From positions 1 through 46,273 of the forward strand of contig CAJUJK010000030.1 in the NCBI GenBank assembly GCA_910586705.1: DNA of 46,273 nt. Direction: 5' to 3'. Positions within the stretch are counted from its first letter, which is position 1. Each line of letters opens with the position of its first letter. Below are positions 17,242 to 25,122 of this stretch, piece by piece. A model generated the notes under the pieces. It did not search any database. It worked only from the letters and a program-made list of their open reading frames with translations, and had not been told where the DNA came from. Source of the stretch: an uncultured Lachnospiraceae bacterium (GTDB lineage Bacteria > Bacillota > Clostridia > Lachnospirales > Lachnospiraceae). Both the position numbers and the translations under genes were made by a program.

Positions 17242-17383
17242 ATAGGGCGACAGCCCGCATGAGCAAGGAGCTGCGAAGCAGCGGATTGCGAATGGGCACG
17301 GCTCGCAGGCGGCAATGCAATAGGGCGACAGCCCGCATGAGCAAGGAGCTGCGAAGCAGCGGATTGCGAATGGGCACGGCTCG
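17242..17383. repeat. two 64-bp direct repeats with internal hairpins (REP-like)
   Basis: The 64-bp unit occurs at 17242-17305 and 17320-17383 and appears identical by eye, with a 14-bp spacer. Each unit contains two small hairpins, GGGC-GACA-GCCC and GCTGC-GAA-GCAGC. Each ends GCACGGCTC, which is the reverse complement of GAGCCGTGC at 17171-17179, directly after the flhP-type stop. The whole 17172-17403 gap is thus a foldable, non-coding element inside a flagellar operon. It resembles repetitive extragenic palindromic elements. Confidence 0.8.
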
Positions 17384-17403
17384 TTATCATAAGGAGAACA
17401 CGC

Positions 17404-17784
17404 ATGAACGACTTAACCAATTTATCCGCATACACAAATTATATGACCGACAGAAACCGAGTGGCGGCGGAGACGCTGCAGAAAAATCTGCAGAACGTAC
17501 AGAACGCGAAGAACGCAGACGGAACTGCAAAGACCAAGGAGGACGATGCCCTCTTCGATGCCTGCAAGCAGTTTGAGGCATATCTTTGGGAGCAGGTTTA
17601 CAAGGAAATGCAGAAAACCGTGGACATCTTCGATGAGGACGAAGATGGTTATGCTTCCAATATGGTAGATTACTTCAAGGACACCGTGATCCAGCAGATT
17701 TCCGAGCAGACCGCGACGCAGGGATCCAATTCTCTGGCGCAGATGCTGTACGAACAGGCGAAGATCAATTACGGCATATCATAA
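17404..17784 (+). CDS. flgJ: FlgJ-like flagellar rod-binding protein
   Basis: 126 residues, corresponding to the N-terminal rod-binding domain of FlgJ without the muramidase domain, as in many Gram-positives. It probably caps or chaperones rod assembly. The diagnostic segment is CKQFEAYLWEQVYKEMQKTVD (about residues 52-72). It is followed by YFKDTVIQQISEQTATQGSNSLAQMLYEQ, typical of the domain's end. AAGGAG stands at a good distance before the ATG. It belongs to the rod gene cluster, separated from the upstream rod gene by the repeat element, and is followed only 5 bp later by recD2, which suggests read-through into a non-flagellar gene. Confidence 0.9.
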   Translation: MNDLTNLSAYTNYMTDRNRVAAETLQKNLQNVQNAKNADGTAKTKEDDALFDACKQFEAYLWEQVYKEMQKTVDIFDEDEDGYASNMVDYFKDTVIQQISEQTATQGSNSLAQMLYEQAKINYGIS

Positions 17785-17789
17785 ATTCT

Positions 17790-20081
17790 ATGGAAACAGT
17801 CAAAGGCTTTATAGATCACATTATTTACCGAAACAAAGACAACGGATATACGGTTTTGAACCTTCTCACGCAGGATGATGAACTTACCTGCGTGGGTTTT
17901 TTTAAAACGATGGATCAGGGCGAGACGATCGAGGCGCAGGGGGAGTATACCCAGCACCAGATATACGGAAAACAGTTTAAAATCAGTCAATATAAGATTC
18001 TTCCGCCCAGCGATGAAATCAGCATGGAGAGATATCTGTCCTCCGGCGCGGTGAAAGGCGTGGGTGAGGCGCTGGCGAAGCGGATCATCAAGGCTTTCGG
18101 CGCGGACACCTACCGCATCATGGAGGAGGAGCCGGAGCGTCTGGCGGAGGTAAAGGGAATCAGCCTGCGCAAGGCGAGGGAAATCGCAGCGTCGCTTTAC
18201 GAAAAAAGGGACGCGAGGGACGCCATGACCTTTTTGCAGGGGTATGGCATTTCCAACACGCTTGCGCTGCGCATTTATGAGACTTACGGGATGGGGCTTT
18301 ACGGTGTGATGAAGGAAAATCCCTACCGGCTGGCGGAGGACATTCAGGGTATCGGTTTCCGCATCGCGGATGAAATTGCAGCGAAAATCGGCATTCACAC
18401 GGACTCTGATTACCGCATCCGAAGCGGACTGCTCTACACCTTGCAGCAGGCTGGCGGCGAAGGGCACTGTTATCTTCCGGCGGACAGACTGCTCGCGCAG
18501 TCGGGCGAGCTTCTGGGGATCGAGCCGTCGCTGATGGAGCCGCAGCTAAATAATCTGGCAATGGACAAAAAACTGGTGATGAAATACGTCCCCGTTGCGG
18601 CTCCGGATAGCATAGCAGGCGATGGCTCCGGCGCAGACGGCGCGATACCTGCACGGGAATGCCGGGTCTACGCCAGCACGTTTTATTACGCGGAACTGAA
18701 CTGTGCGCGGATGCTCCACGACCTGAATATTTCGGAGGAACTTCTCCCCGCGGAGGAGGAAGCGCTTCTCCATAAGATAGATCAGGTGGAGGCGGATCTT
18801 GGCATTGTTCTGGACAGCCTGCAGAAACGCTCTGTTCTGGAAAGCATCCGAAACGGTGTGTTCATCCTTTCCGGCGGCCCGGGTACGGGAAAAACAACCA
18901 CCATCAACGCCATCATCCGCTACTTTCTTTCACAGGGAATGGATATCAGTCTGGCGGCTCCCACCGGCAGGGCGGCGAAGCGTATGACTGAGGCGACAGG
19001 TTATGAGTCGCGCACAATTCACCGCCTTTTGGAACTTTCCGGCGCGGCGGCTCTGGAGGGAAAAGCGGCGCGCTTTGAGCGCAATGAAGAGAACCCACTG
19101 GAGGCGGACGTCATTATCGTGGACGAGATGTCCATGGTGGATATCTTTCTGTTCCAGTCGCTTCTGAAGGCTATTTCTGTGGGAACCCGCCTGATTATGG
19201 TGGGCGACGTGAACCAGCTTCCCTCCGTGGGACCGGGGCAGGTGCTCTCCGATCTGATAAAGAGCGGCGCGTTTCAGACGGTGGTGCTGGAAAAGATTTT
19301 CCGGCAGGCAAAGGAGAGCGATATCGTCCTGAACGCCCACAGAATCCATGCCGGGGAGGATCCTGTTCTGGATAACAAGAGCAGGGATTTCTTTTTTCTC
19401 GAAAGAAATGACGTAAATGTCATATATAAGCACATGATCCAGCTCATTCTGGAAAAACTGCCCCGCTATGTGGACGCGACTCCCTACGATATTCAGGTGC
19501 TCACGCCTATGCGGAAGGGTAAACTTGGCGTGGAGACGCTGAACGGCATTTTACAGCAGTACCTGAATCCGCCGGATGAAAAAAAGCATGAATGCCAGAC
19601 GGGAGATACCCTTTTGCGTGAGGGCGACAAGGTCATGCAGATCAAAAATAATTACCAGCTTCCGTGGGAAGTGGTGAGCCGCTACAACATCCCCATCGAT
19701 CAGGGGATGGGGATTTTCAACGGGGATATCGGCGTGATCCGCACGATAGACGAATACGCCCGCGAAGTAGTGGTGGAGTTCGACGAGCACAGGCGGGTCA
19801 CCTACCCTTATTCCGGGCTTGACGAAATCGAACTTGCCTACGCCGTGACCATACATAAATCGCAGGGCAGCGAATATCCTGCCGTGATTATGCCGCTGCT
19901 CACAGGCCCGCATATGCTTTTTAACCGCAATCTCCTCTACACAGGCGTTACCCGGGCGAAAGCGTGCGTCACCATTCTGGGCAGCCGGGCGACGCTCTCG
20001 GAGATGGTGGAAAACAACCGGGAAAACCACCGTTACACAGGCTTCCTTGACCAGATACAGGCGCTGCAGCTCGAAACATAG
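17790..20081 (+). CDS. recD2: RecD2-type ATP-dependent DNA helicase
   Basis: 5'-3' superfamily 1B helicase acting in recombination and repair without RecBC. 763 residues. The N-terminal region (1-300) is the long RecD2 extension with helix-hairpin-helix repeats (SGAVKGVGEALAKRI, IRGIGFR-like IQGIGFRIADEIA). Walker A is LSGGPGTGKTTTINAI near residue 360, and Walker B is VIIVDEMSMVDIFLF near 435. MVGDVNQLPSVGPGQVL and AYAVTIHKSQGSEYPAVIMPL are the later helicase motifs. Length fits the family. The ATG is only 5 bp after the rod-binding gene stop and has no good Shine-Dalgarno of its own, so coupling is likely. comF follows 75 bp later. Confidence 0.96.
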   Translation: METVKGFIDHIIYRNKDNGYTVLNLLTQDDELTCVGFFKTMDQGETIEAQGEYTQHQIYGKQFKISQYKILPPSDEISMERYLSSGAVKGVGEALAKRIIKAFGADTYRIMEEEPERLAEVKGISLRKAREIAASLYEKRDARDAMTFLQGYGISNTLALRIYETYGMGLYGVMKENPYRLAEDIQGIGFRIADEIAAKIGIHTDSDYRIRSGLLYTLQQAGGEGHCYLPADRLLAQSGELLGIEPSLMEPQLNNLAMDKKLVMKYVPVAAPDSIAGDGSGADGAIPARECRVYASTFYYAELNCARMLHDLNISEELLPAEEEALLHKIDQVEADLGIVLDSLQKRSVLESIRNGVFILSGGPGTGKTTTINAIIRYFLSQGMDISLAAPTGRAAKRMTEATGYESRTIHRLLELSGAAALEGKAARFERNEENPLEADVIIVDEMSMVDIFLFQSLLKAISVGTRLIMVGDVNQLPSVGPGQVLSDLIKSGAFQTVVLEKIFRQAKESDIVLNAHRIHAGEDPVLDNKSRDFFFLERNDVNVIYKHMIQLILEKLPRYVDATPYDIQVLTPMRKGKLGVETLNGILQQYLNPPDEKKHECQTGDTLLREGDKVMQIKNNYQLPWEVVSRYNIPIDQGMGIFNGDIGVIRTIDEYAREVVVEFDEHRRVTYPYSGLDEIELAYAVTIHKSQGSEYPAVIMPLLTGPHMLFNRNLLYTGVTRAKACVTILGSRATLSEMVENNRENHRYTGFLDQIQALQLET

Positions 20082-20156
20082 AGGTCCGCCGGCGTGCGCC
20101 TGCACTTTTCTGTCAGACAAACGTTCCCATCAACACACATCAGAAAGGACACTTCT

Positions 20157-20912
20157 ATGAGCACACATCTTATCCCGCGCTTTCGCGAAGGCGCACGGCT
20201 CCGCTCTGCTGCGGACGCTGCCGTCACACTTCTCTATCCCCGCCGCTGCCCGGTCTGCGATGAGCCTGTCAGACCGTGGAACGCGCTGATCTGCGCGGAA
20301 TGCGCACCCAGACTCGCTTACATCAGACCGCCGTACTGCTTAAAATGCGGCAAGCACATCGGGGACAGTGGCAAGGAATACTGCGACGACTGCGCAGCCA
20401 ATCCGCATCTGTTTGACGGCGGGCGAGCCCTCTTCTCCTACCGCAGCGTTTCCGCATCCATCGCCCGCTTTAAATACCGGGGCAGACGGGAATACGCCGC
20501 CTGTTACGCCGCCTGCATGGAGGAACAGCTCGGCAGTTTCATCCGCTCATGCCGGGCGGACGCGCTGATCCCCGTGCCGCTCCACAAAAGCAGGCTTAAA
20601 AAGCGCGGCTACAATCAGGCGCAGGTTCTGGCGGAGGAACTTTCCGCGCGTATGGGCATCCCAGTCCGCCCGGATCTGATAGAAAGAGCAGAGAAAACCG
20701 CGCCAATGAAAGACCTGTCTGCCGCGGAAAGGCAAAATAATTTGAAAAGGGCTTTCAAAATCCGCCGTAATGATGTAAAATTAAGTATAATTATAATCAT
20801 TGACGACATCTACACGACGGGCAGTACCATAGACGCCGTGAGCCGCGAGTTTCGGAAAGCGGGTGTAGAACGAATTTATTTTGTGACTCTTGCCATCGGC
20901 AGGGGAATATGA
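20157..20912 (+). CDS. comF: ComF-family phosphoribosyltransferase-like protein
   Basis: Competence-associated ComFC homologue of 251 residues, starting at MSTHLIPRFREGARL behind AGAAAGGA; open codons further upstream are unlikely to be used. The N-terminus has zinc-binding Cys pairs CPVC, CAEC, CLKC and CDDC (about residues 25-85). The C-terminus has the phosphoribosyl-binding motif IIIIIDDIYTTGSTIDAV (about 215-232). LIPVPLHKSRLKKRGYNQAQVLAEEL is the family core. In competent species it acts in DNA uptake or replication-coupled recombination; here it sits between recD2 and yvyF, the comFC-yvyF order of Bacillus. No comFA is visible. Confidence 0.93.
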   Translation: MSTHLIPRFREGARLRSAADAAVTLLYPRRCPVCDEPVRPWNALICAECAPRLAYIRPPYCLKCGKHIGDSGKEYCDDCAANPHLFDGGRALFSYRSVSASIARFKYRGRREYAACYAACMEEQLGSFIRSCRADALIPVPLHKSRLKKRGYNQAQVLAEELSARMGIPVRPDLIERAEKTAPMKDLSAAERQNNLKRAFKIRRNDVKLSIIIIIDDIYTTGSTIDAVSREFRKAGVERIYFVTLAIGRGI

Positions 20913-20941
20913 AAAACAAATTTGTCTCAGGGAGGTAAAGT

Positions 20942-21349
20942 ATGAACGTAAGAAATTGCAGGAAATGCGGAAATCTTTTTAACTATGTCTCCGGGCCGCC
21001 GATTTGTATGGCATGTCGCGAGAAACTGGAGGAGAAATTTCAGGAAGTAAAAAAGTATATTCAGGATAACGGTCATGCTGGTATCCAGCAGGTGGCAGAG
21101 GCATGTGATGTTTCCACGAACCAGATTCACCAGTGGCTCAGAGAGGAGCGGCTGGAGCTTTCTGCGGAGTCGGGCGTTACGCTTTCCTGTGAAAACTGCG
21201 GCGCCCCTATTCTGTCCGGGCGTTTCTGCGGCAAGTGCAAAAACAGTATGGCAAACGAACTGGGCGCCAGCATCAAAAAGCCCGAACCGCCCAAGGTTCA
21301 GAAGAAAAAGGATACGAAGGAAAATCCGAAGATGCGTTTCCTGAATTAA
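20942..21349 (+). CDS. yvyF: YvyF-like flagellar operon protein (TIGR03826 type)
   Basis: 135 residues. Three Cys pairs (CRKCGN, CMAC; CENCGAP, CGKC) suggest two zinc ribbons, at residues about 6-24 and 80-103. They flank a winged-helix-like segment (IQQVAEACDVSTNQIHQWLREERLEL). The pattern matches the flagellar operon protein family named from Bacillus YvyF. Its role there is regulatory and not fully defined. GGGAGG precedes the ATG. In Bacillus, flgM normally follows; no flgM is seen here, and the next genes encode membrane proteins. The C-terminus is Lys-rich. Confidence 0.88.
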   Translation: MNVRNCRKCGNLFNYVSGPPICMACREKLEEKFQEVKKYIQDNGHAGIQQVAEACDVSTNQIHQWLREERLELSAESGVTLSCENCGAPILSGRFCGKCKNSMANELGASIKKPEPPKVQKKKDTKENPKMRFLN

Positions 21350-21376
21350 TGCCTTTGTTGAAAATTGGAGAAATAT

Positions 21377-21775
21377 ATGTTAAATGAAGAGAGAGTCGTT
21401 CTGATGACCAAGATGGCATCCTATGAGGCACATGAGGGAAAGAGATGCCTTGCCATCGGCAGTTATTTTCGGAACGACTATATAGGCTGGCAGGTGCTTA
21501 AATCCATTATAAGTGCAACCATCGCATTTGTAGTGGTTTTTGCTATGTACATTTTTTACGATTTTGAAGTTTTTATGACGGAGATCTACAAGATGGATCT
21601 TCTCGAATTTGCGAAAAGTGTTCTTTTTTATTATCTGGGAACGGTTGGCGCATACGCGCTGATCTCCTATGTGGTGTACACGGTCAGATACCGCCGGGCA
21701 AGCAGGAGTCTGCGTGCATATTATATAAACCTGCACAAGCTCTCCGCCATGTACAAAAGCGAAAAAAATGGGTAA
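21377..21775 (+). CDS. uncharacterised membrane protein with two transmembrane segments
   Basis: 132 residues starting MLNEERVVLM; GGAG stands 6 bases before this ATG, which favours it over the TTG at 21365. Two membrane helices are clear: about residues 40-60 (ISATIAFVVVFAMYIFY) and 82-103 (VLFYYLGTVGAYALISYVVYTV). The N-terminal third and the basic C-terminus (RYRRASRSLRAY) probably face the cytoplasm. I recognise no family. The gene follows yvyF by 27 bp and precedes a larger membrane protein and cdaA. Confidence 0.8.
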   Translation: MLNEERVVLMTKMASYEAHEGKRCLAIGSYFRNDYIGWQVLKSIISATIAFVVVFAMYIFYDFEVFMTEIYKMDLLEFAKSVLFYYLGTVGAYALISYVVYTVRYRRASRSLRAYYINLHKLSAMYKSEKNG

Positions 21776-21829
21776 CTATTCAGCACAGGTCGAAGCATGA
21801 ACTGCTGAGACCGTAAAATATGATTCAAT

Positions 21830-21903
21830 AATGCAAAATTCCATCGGCGGAGACGATTTAAAATGAATTTTGCATTGCAACTGTACAGGTACTGAACAGT
21901 TGC
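21830..21903. repeat. two adjacent hairpins in the leader of the next gene
   Basis: First hairpin: perfect 12-bp stem AATGCAAAATTC (21830-21841) with GAATTTTGCATT (21865-21876). Second, starting at the next base: GCAACTGT (21877-21884) with ACAGTTGC (21896-21903). They lie 27 bp before the ATG at 21931, without a T-run, so a leader or processing element is more likely than a terminator. Confidence 0.6.
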
Positions 21904-21930
21904 AGGAACAGATAAAGGGACTGATTTACA

Positions 21931-22899
21931 ATGACTACTTTACTAGTTGCAAAACAGATACTTCTGACCATATACAGCAAATATGAGGTGTATATCACAC
22001 CGCTTCTGAAATTCCTTCTGGCTCTTATCACCCTCTGCCTGATCAATGCAAGGCTGGGATACATGGAGTCTGTTAACAGGATGACGGTGGTGCTGATCGT
22101 GGCGCTCATGTGCTCCTTCATGCCGATGAATTTTATCGTCCTCATGGGAGCGGTTTTCACGCTGCTTCACCTCTACGCGTTCAGCATGGAGTGCGCCGCG
22201 GTAATCGGCGCGGGTTTTCTCCTGCTCTTTTTGCTGTATCTGCGGTTTTCCCCGAAAGATACTGTGGTGGTGGTGCTCATGCCGCTCTGTTTCCTTCTGC
22301 GGATACCGTATGTGATTCCCATATCCATGGGACTGGTCGGTGCACCCACGTCGGCTGTTTCCGTTGCCTGCGGCGTGATTGTTTACTATATGATTCATTA
22401 TGTGACGCAGAATGCGACAGTGATAGCTGCTATGGCTGACGAGGAGACGGCGGCGAAATTCAAATTCATTATTGACGGACTGATCAAGAACCGCGAAATG
22501 GTCGTGACGATTGCGGCGTTTGCCATGACGGTGATTATCGTCTATCTCCTGCGGCGCCTGAGCATTGATTATGCGTGGACGATTGCCATGACGGCGGGCG
22601 CGGTGGTGAATATCATGGTGCTTCTGGTGGGAGACTTGATTTTTGAGATCAATCAGCCGCTCCTTGGCGTGATTCTGGGGACGATTGTCTCTTTCCTGCT
22701 CGTGCTGGTTCTGCAGTTTTTCGTATTTTATGTAGATTACAGTCGAACGGAAAAGGTTCAATTTGAGGACGATGAGTACTATTATTATGTTAAGGCTGTA
22801 CCGAAGGTAACCGTGGCGAAACCGGAGAAAAAGGTGAAGCAGATCAGTTCTGCGAGAAGCGGCGCCGCAAGAAGCGCCAGACCGACACACCACTCATAA
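21931..22899 (+). CDS. uncharacterised polytopic membrane protein upstream of cdaA
   Basis: 322 residues with about eight hydrophobic helices. Five lie in the first 170 residues (for example FLLALITLCLINARLGY, MTVVLIVALMCSFMPMNFIVLMGAVFTLLHLY). A cytoplasmic or soluble loop follows (ADEETAAKFKFIIDGLIKNREM), then three more helices to about residue 270. The tail is charged, with an EDDEYYYY cluster and a Lys/Arg-rich end. I cannot name the family. Its fixed place 45 bp before cdaA suggests a role in c-di-AMP or envelope control, but that is inference from position only. Confidence 0.85.
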   Translation: MTTLLVAKQILLTIYSKYEVYITPLLKFLLALITLCLINARLGYMESVNRMTVVLIVALMCSFMPMNFIVLMGAVFTLLHLYAFSMECAAVIGAGFLLLFLLYLRFSPKDTVVVVLMPLCFLLRIPYVIPISMGLVGAPTSAVSVACGVIVYYMIHYVTQNATVIAAMADEETAAKFKFIIDGLIKNREMVVTIAAFAMTVIIVYLLRRLSIDYAWTIAMTAGAVVNIMVLLVGDLIFEINQPLLGVILGTIVSFLLVLVLQFFVFYVDYSRTEKVQFEDDEYYYYVKAVPKVTVAKPEKKVKQISSARSGAARSARPTHHS

Positions 22900-22944
22900 C
22901 GCCGCTGCATTGGCAGAGACAGAAATTGACACAGAAGGCAGGTG

Positions 22945-23832
22945 ATGGAGATGGAACAACTGAATAGCTGGATCGGCGTCTATCTCGCAAGGCTGCACAT
23001 GCCTACAATACATTGGAACGACGTGGCGGAAATTGCCATTCTGACCTTTGTGGCATATCACATTCTCGTTTGGATTAAAAATACAAGGGCGTGGGCGCTC
23101 TTAAAGGGCGTCATCGTGATTATGGTGTTTATCGTGATCGCCGCATTCTGCAAGATGAACACGATTCTCTGGATCGTTCCCAATATTATCAGCATCGCCG
23201 CCACGGCTTTCGTGGTGGTTTTGCAGCCGGAACTCCGTGCCGCGCTGGAGGAACTGGGGCGGAAAAATTTTGTCGCCTCTTTTCTGGATTCCAACAAGAG
23301 GGAAACAGGTCGTTTTTCCGACCGCACGGTGAATGAGATTGTAAAAGCTTCCTTTGAAATGGGAAAAGTAAAGACGGGGGCGCTCATCGTGATCGAGCAT
23401 GAGCAGTCCCTAAAGGAATATGAAAGAACCGGCATTGATGTGGACGGCATTATATCCAGTCAGCTCCTCATCAATATTTTCGAGCATAATACGCCCCTGC
23501 ACGACGGCGCAGTAATCGTCCGGGGCAACAGGATCGTTTCCGCCACATGTTATCTTCCTTTATCGGATAACATGGCTCTGAGCAAGGATCTGGGAACGAG
23601 ACACCGTGCCGGCGTAGGTATTTCCGAAGTCACGGATTCCCTGACGGTGATCGTGTCCGAGGAGACAGGGAAAATCAGCGTTGCCTACGGCGGTGCACTG
23701 GAGCGCGGACTGGACGCGGCGCGGCTGAAAGAACGGCTGTTAGAGATTCAGGATAAACCGATCGAGGAGAAGAAGCGCAAGCTTTTTAAAGGCAAAAGCA
23801 TAGGAAAGGCAGGGGTTAAGAATGAAGAATAA
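22945..23832 (+). CDS. cdaA: diadenylate cyclase CdaA
   Basis: Membrane-bound enzyme making cyclic di-AMP from two ATP, the second messenger for potassium and cell-wall balance. About 295 residues. Three N-terminal membrane helices (about 25-100) lead into the DAC domain. The catalytic motifs are visible: DGA in NTPLHDGAVIV and RHR in LGTRHRAGVGISE. EELGRK is the usual linker. Starts at 22945 (ATG) or 22951 are both possible; AAGG-CAGGTG lies in front. It overlaps cdaR by 11 bp, and glmM follows: the cdaA-cdaR-glmM order is the conserved Firmicutes operon for c-di-AMP regulation. Confidence 0.97.
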   Translation: MEMEQLNSWIGVYLARLHMPTIHWNDVAEIAILTFVAYHILVWIKNTRAWALLKGVIVIMVFIVIAAFCKMNTILWIVPNIISIAATAFVVVLQPELRAALEELGRKNFVASFLDSNKRETGRFSDRTVNEIVKASFEMGKVKTGALIVIEHEQSLKEYERTGIDVDGIISSQLLINIFEHNTPLHDGAVIVRGNRIVSATCYLPLSDNMALSKDLGTRHRAGVGISEVTDSLTVIVSEETGKISVAYGGALERGLDAARLKERLLEIQDKPIEEKKRKLFKGKSIGKAGVKNEE

Positions 23833-25105
23833 GCTTACCCGGAACTGGGGCTTAAAAATCGCCTCCTTTCTCAGCGCGGCAGTTCTCTGGCTGGTTGTTA
23901 CGAATATCAACGATCCGATTATGACCTACCGCGTGACGGATGTGCCTGTCACCATTAAAAACGCGAATCTGATCACCGACAGGGGGCAGGTTTACGAGGT
24001 GCTGGACGGCACGGATATGATAGACGTGGTGACGGTGTCAGCGCCCCGTTCCATCATCGACTCCCTTGACAGGAGCAATATTGTGGCGGTGGCGGATATC
24101 AACGATCTCACCAGCGTGGATACGGTGGCAATCAAGCTTTCCACAAACAAATACAACGATAAGCTTGACAGCATACGCGGCAATATCGACAGCGTGCGCC
24201 TGAGTATTGAGGAAAAACTGAGCAAATCCCTTCCGGTGAAATCAGCAACCACCGGCGAGGTGCGCGAGGGCTTTATCGTGGGAAGCGTTTCCACGGATCA
24301 GAACCTGATCCGCATTTCTGGTCCGAAATCCATTGTTTCCCGGGTCAGCAAGGCACAGGCGGAGGTGGATATCTCCGGCTTTTCAAACAATATCAGTACG
24401 GACTGTGAAGTCCGGCTCTACGACGAGGAAGGGAATGAGATCACCGCGGAAAACCTTGAAAAGAGCATTTCCAAGGTGCGTGTCAACGCGGAGATTCTGG
24501 AGCGCAAGACGCTGCCCCTTACCTGCGAAGTGACAGGCACGCCGGAGGACGGCTGCCAGTTTACGGGTGAGGTTACCTTCAGCAAAGCCGCGGTTACGGT
24601 TGCCGGCAGATCCAAGCTGCTGGAGAATATCGAGGCAATTGCGATTCCCGCAGGCGTTGTCGATGTGACCGGCGCGACGGAGGACGTGACTGTGCTGGTG
24701 GATATCACGAAATATCTGCCGGACGGCGTGACACTGGCGGAAAATAATTTTGTGGGCAGGGTTGACGTTACGGCAAAGATTGAGGCGGAGCGGGACCGCG
24801 CCGTGCGGATTCCCGTGGGGCGGATCCGATTTGACGGACTTCCCGAAGGTTACCGGGCTGTGATCACAGAGCCGGTCAACGAGTGTAGCATTACATTCAG
24901 CGGACTGCTTGCGGTTCTGAATGAAGTGACGGCGGAGGAAGTGACTGCCGTGGTAGATCTGGAAGCATGGATGGCTGATGAGGATATGGAGGAACTCACA
25001 GAGGGCAGTTACTGGATGCCGGTAAACGCCACAGTGGAAGGGCGGAATCTGAGACAGAACGGCGTTTCGGAAGTCCGTGTCCATATTATTGAAAACGAAA
25101 ATTAG
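23822..25105 (+). CDS. cdaR: CdaR (YbbR-domain) regulator of diadenylate cyclase
   Basis: 427 residues. One N-terminal transmembrane helix (NWGLKIASFLSAAVLWLVVTNIN) anchors an extracellular region of about four YbbR repeats. Each repeat has the pattern of a beta-rich module opening with V-P-V (VTDVPVTIKN, KSLPVKSATTGE, KTLPLTCEVTGTP, RAVRIPVGRI). YbbR proteins bind CdaA in the membrane and modulate its activity. The start overlaps the cdaA end by 11 bp, so the two are translationally coupled. glmM starts 17 bp later. Length and order are normal. Confidence 0.94.
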   Translation: MKNKLTRNWGLKIASFLSAAVLWLVVTNINDPIMTYRVTDVPVTIKNANLITDRGQVYEVLDGTDMIDVVTVSAPRSIIDSLDRSNIVAVADINDLTSVDTVAIKLSTNKYNDKLDSIRGNIDSVRLSIEEKLSKSLPVKSATTGEVREGFIVGSVSTDQNLIRISGPKSIVSRVSKAQAEVDISGFSNNISTDCEVRLYDEEGNEITAENLEKSISKVRVNAEILERKTLPLTCEVTGTPEDGCQFTGEVTFSKAAVTVAGRSKLLENIEAIAIPAGVVDVTGATEDVTVLVDITKYLPDGVTLAENNFVGRVDVTAKIEAERDRAVRIPVGRIRFDGLPEGYRAVITEPVNECSITFSGLLAVLNEVTAEEVTAVVDLEAWMADEDMEELTEGSYWMPVNATVEGRNLRQNGVSEVRVHIIENEN

Positions 25106-25122
25106 AAGCTACGGAGGTGCGT

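Noticed and set aside
17259..17576. Plus-strand open frame across the 64-bp repeats
   Set aside because: It is a translation of the repeat units and overlaps the start of the real rod-binding gene in another frame.
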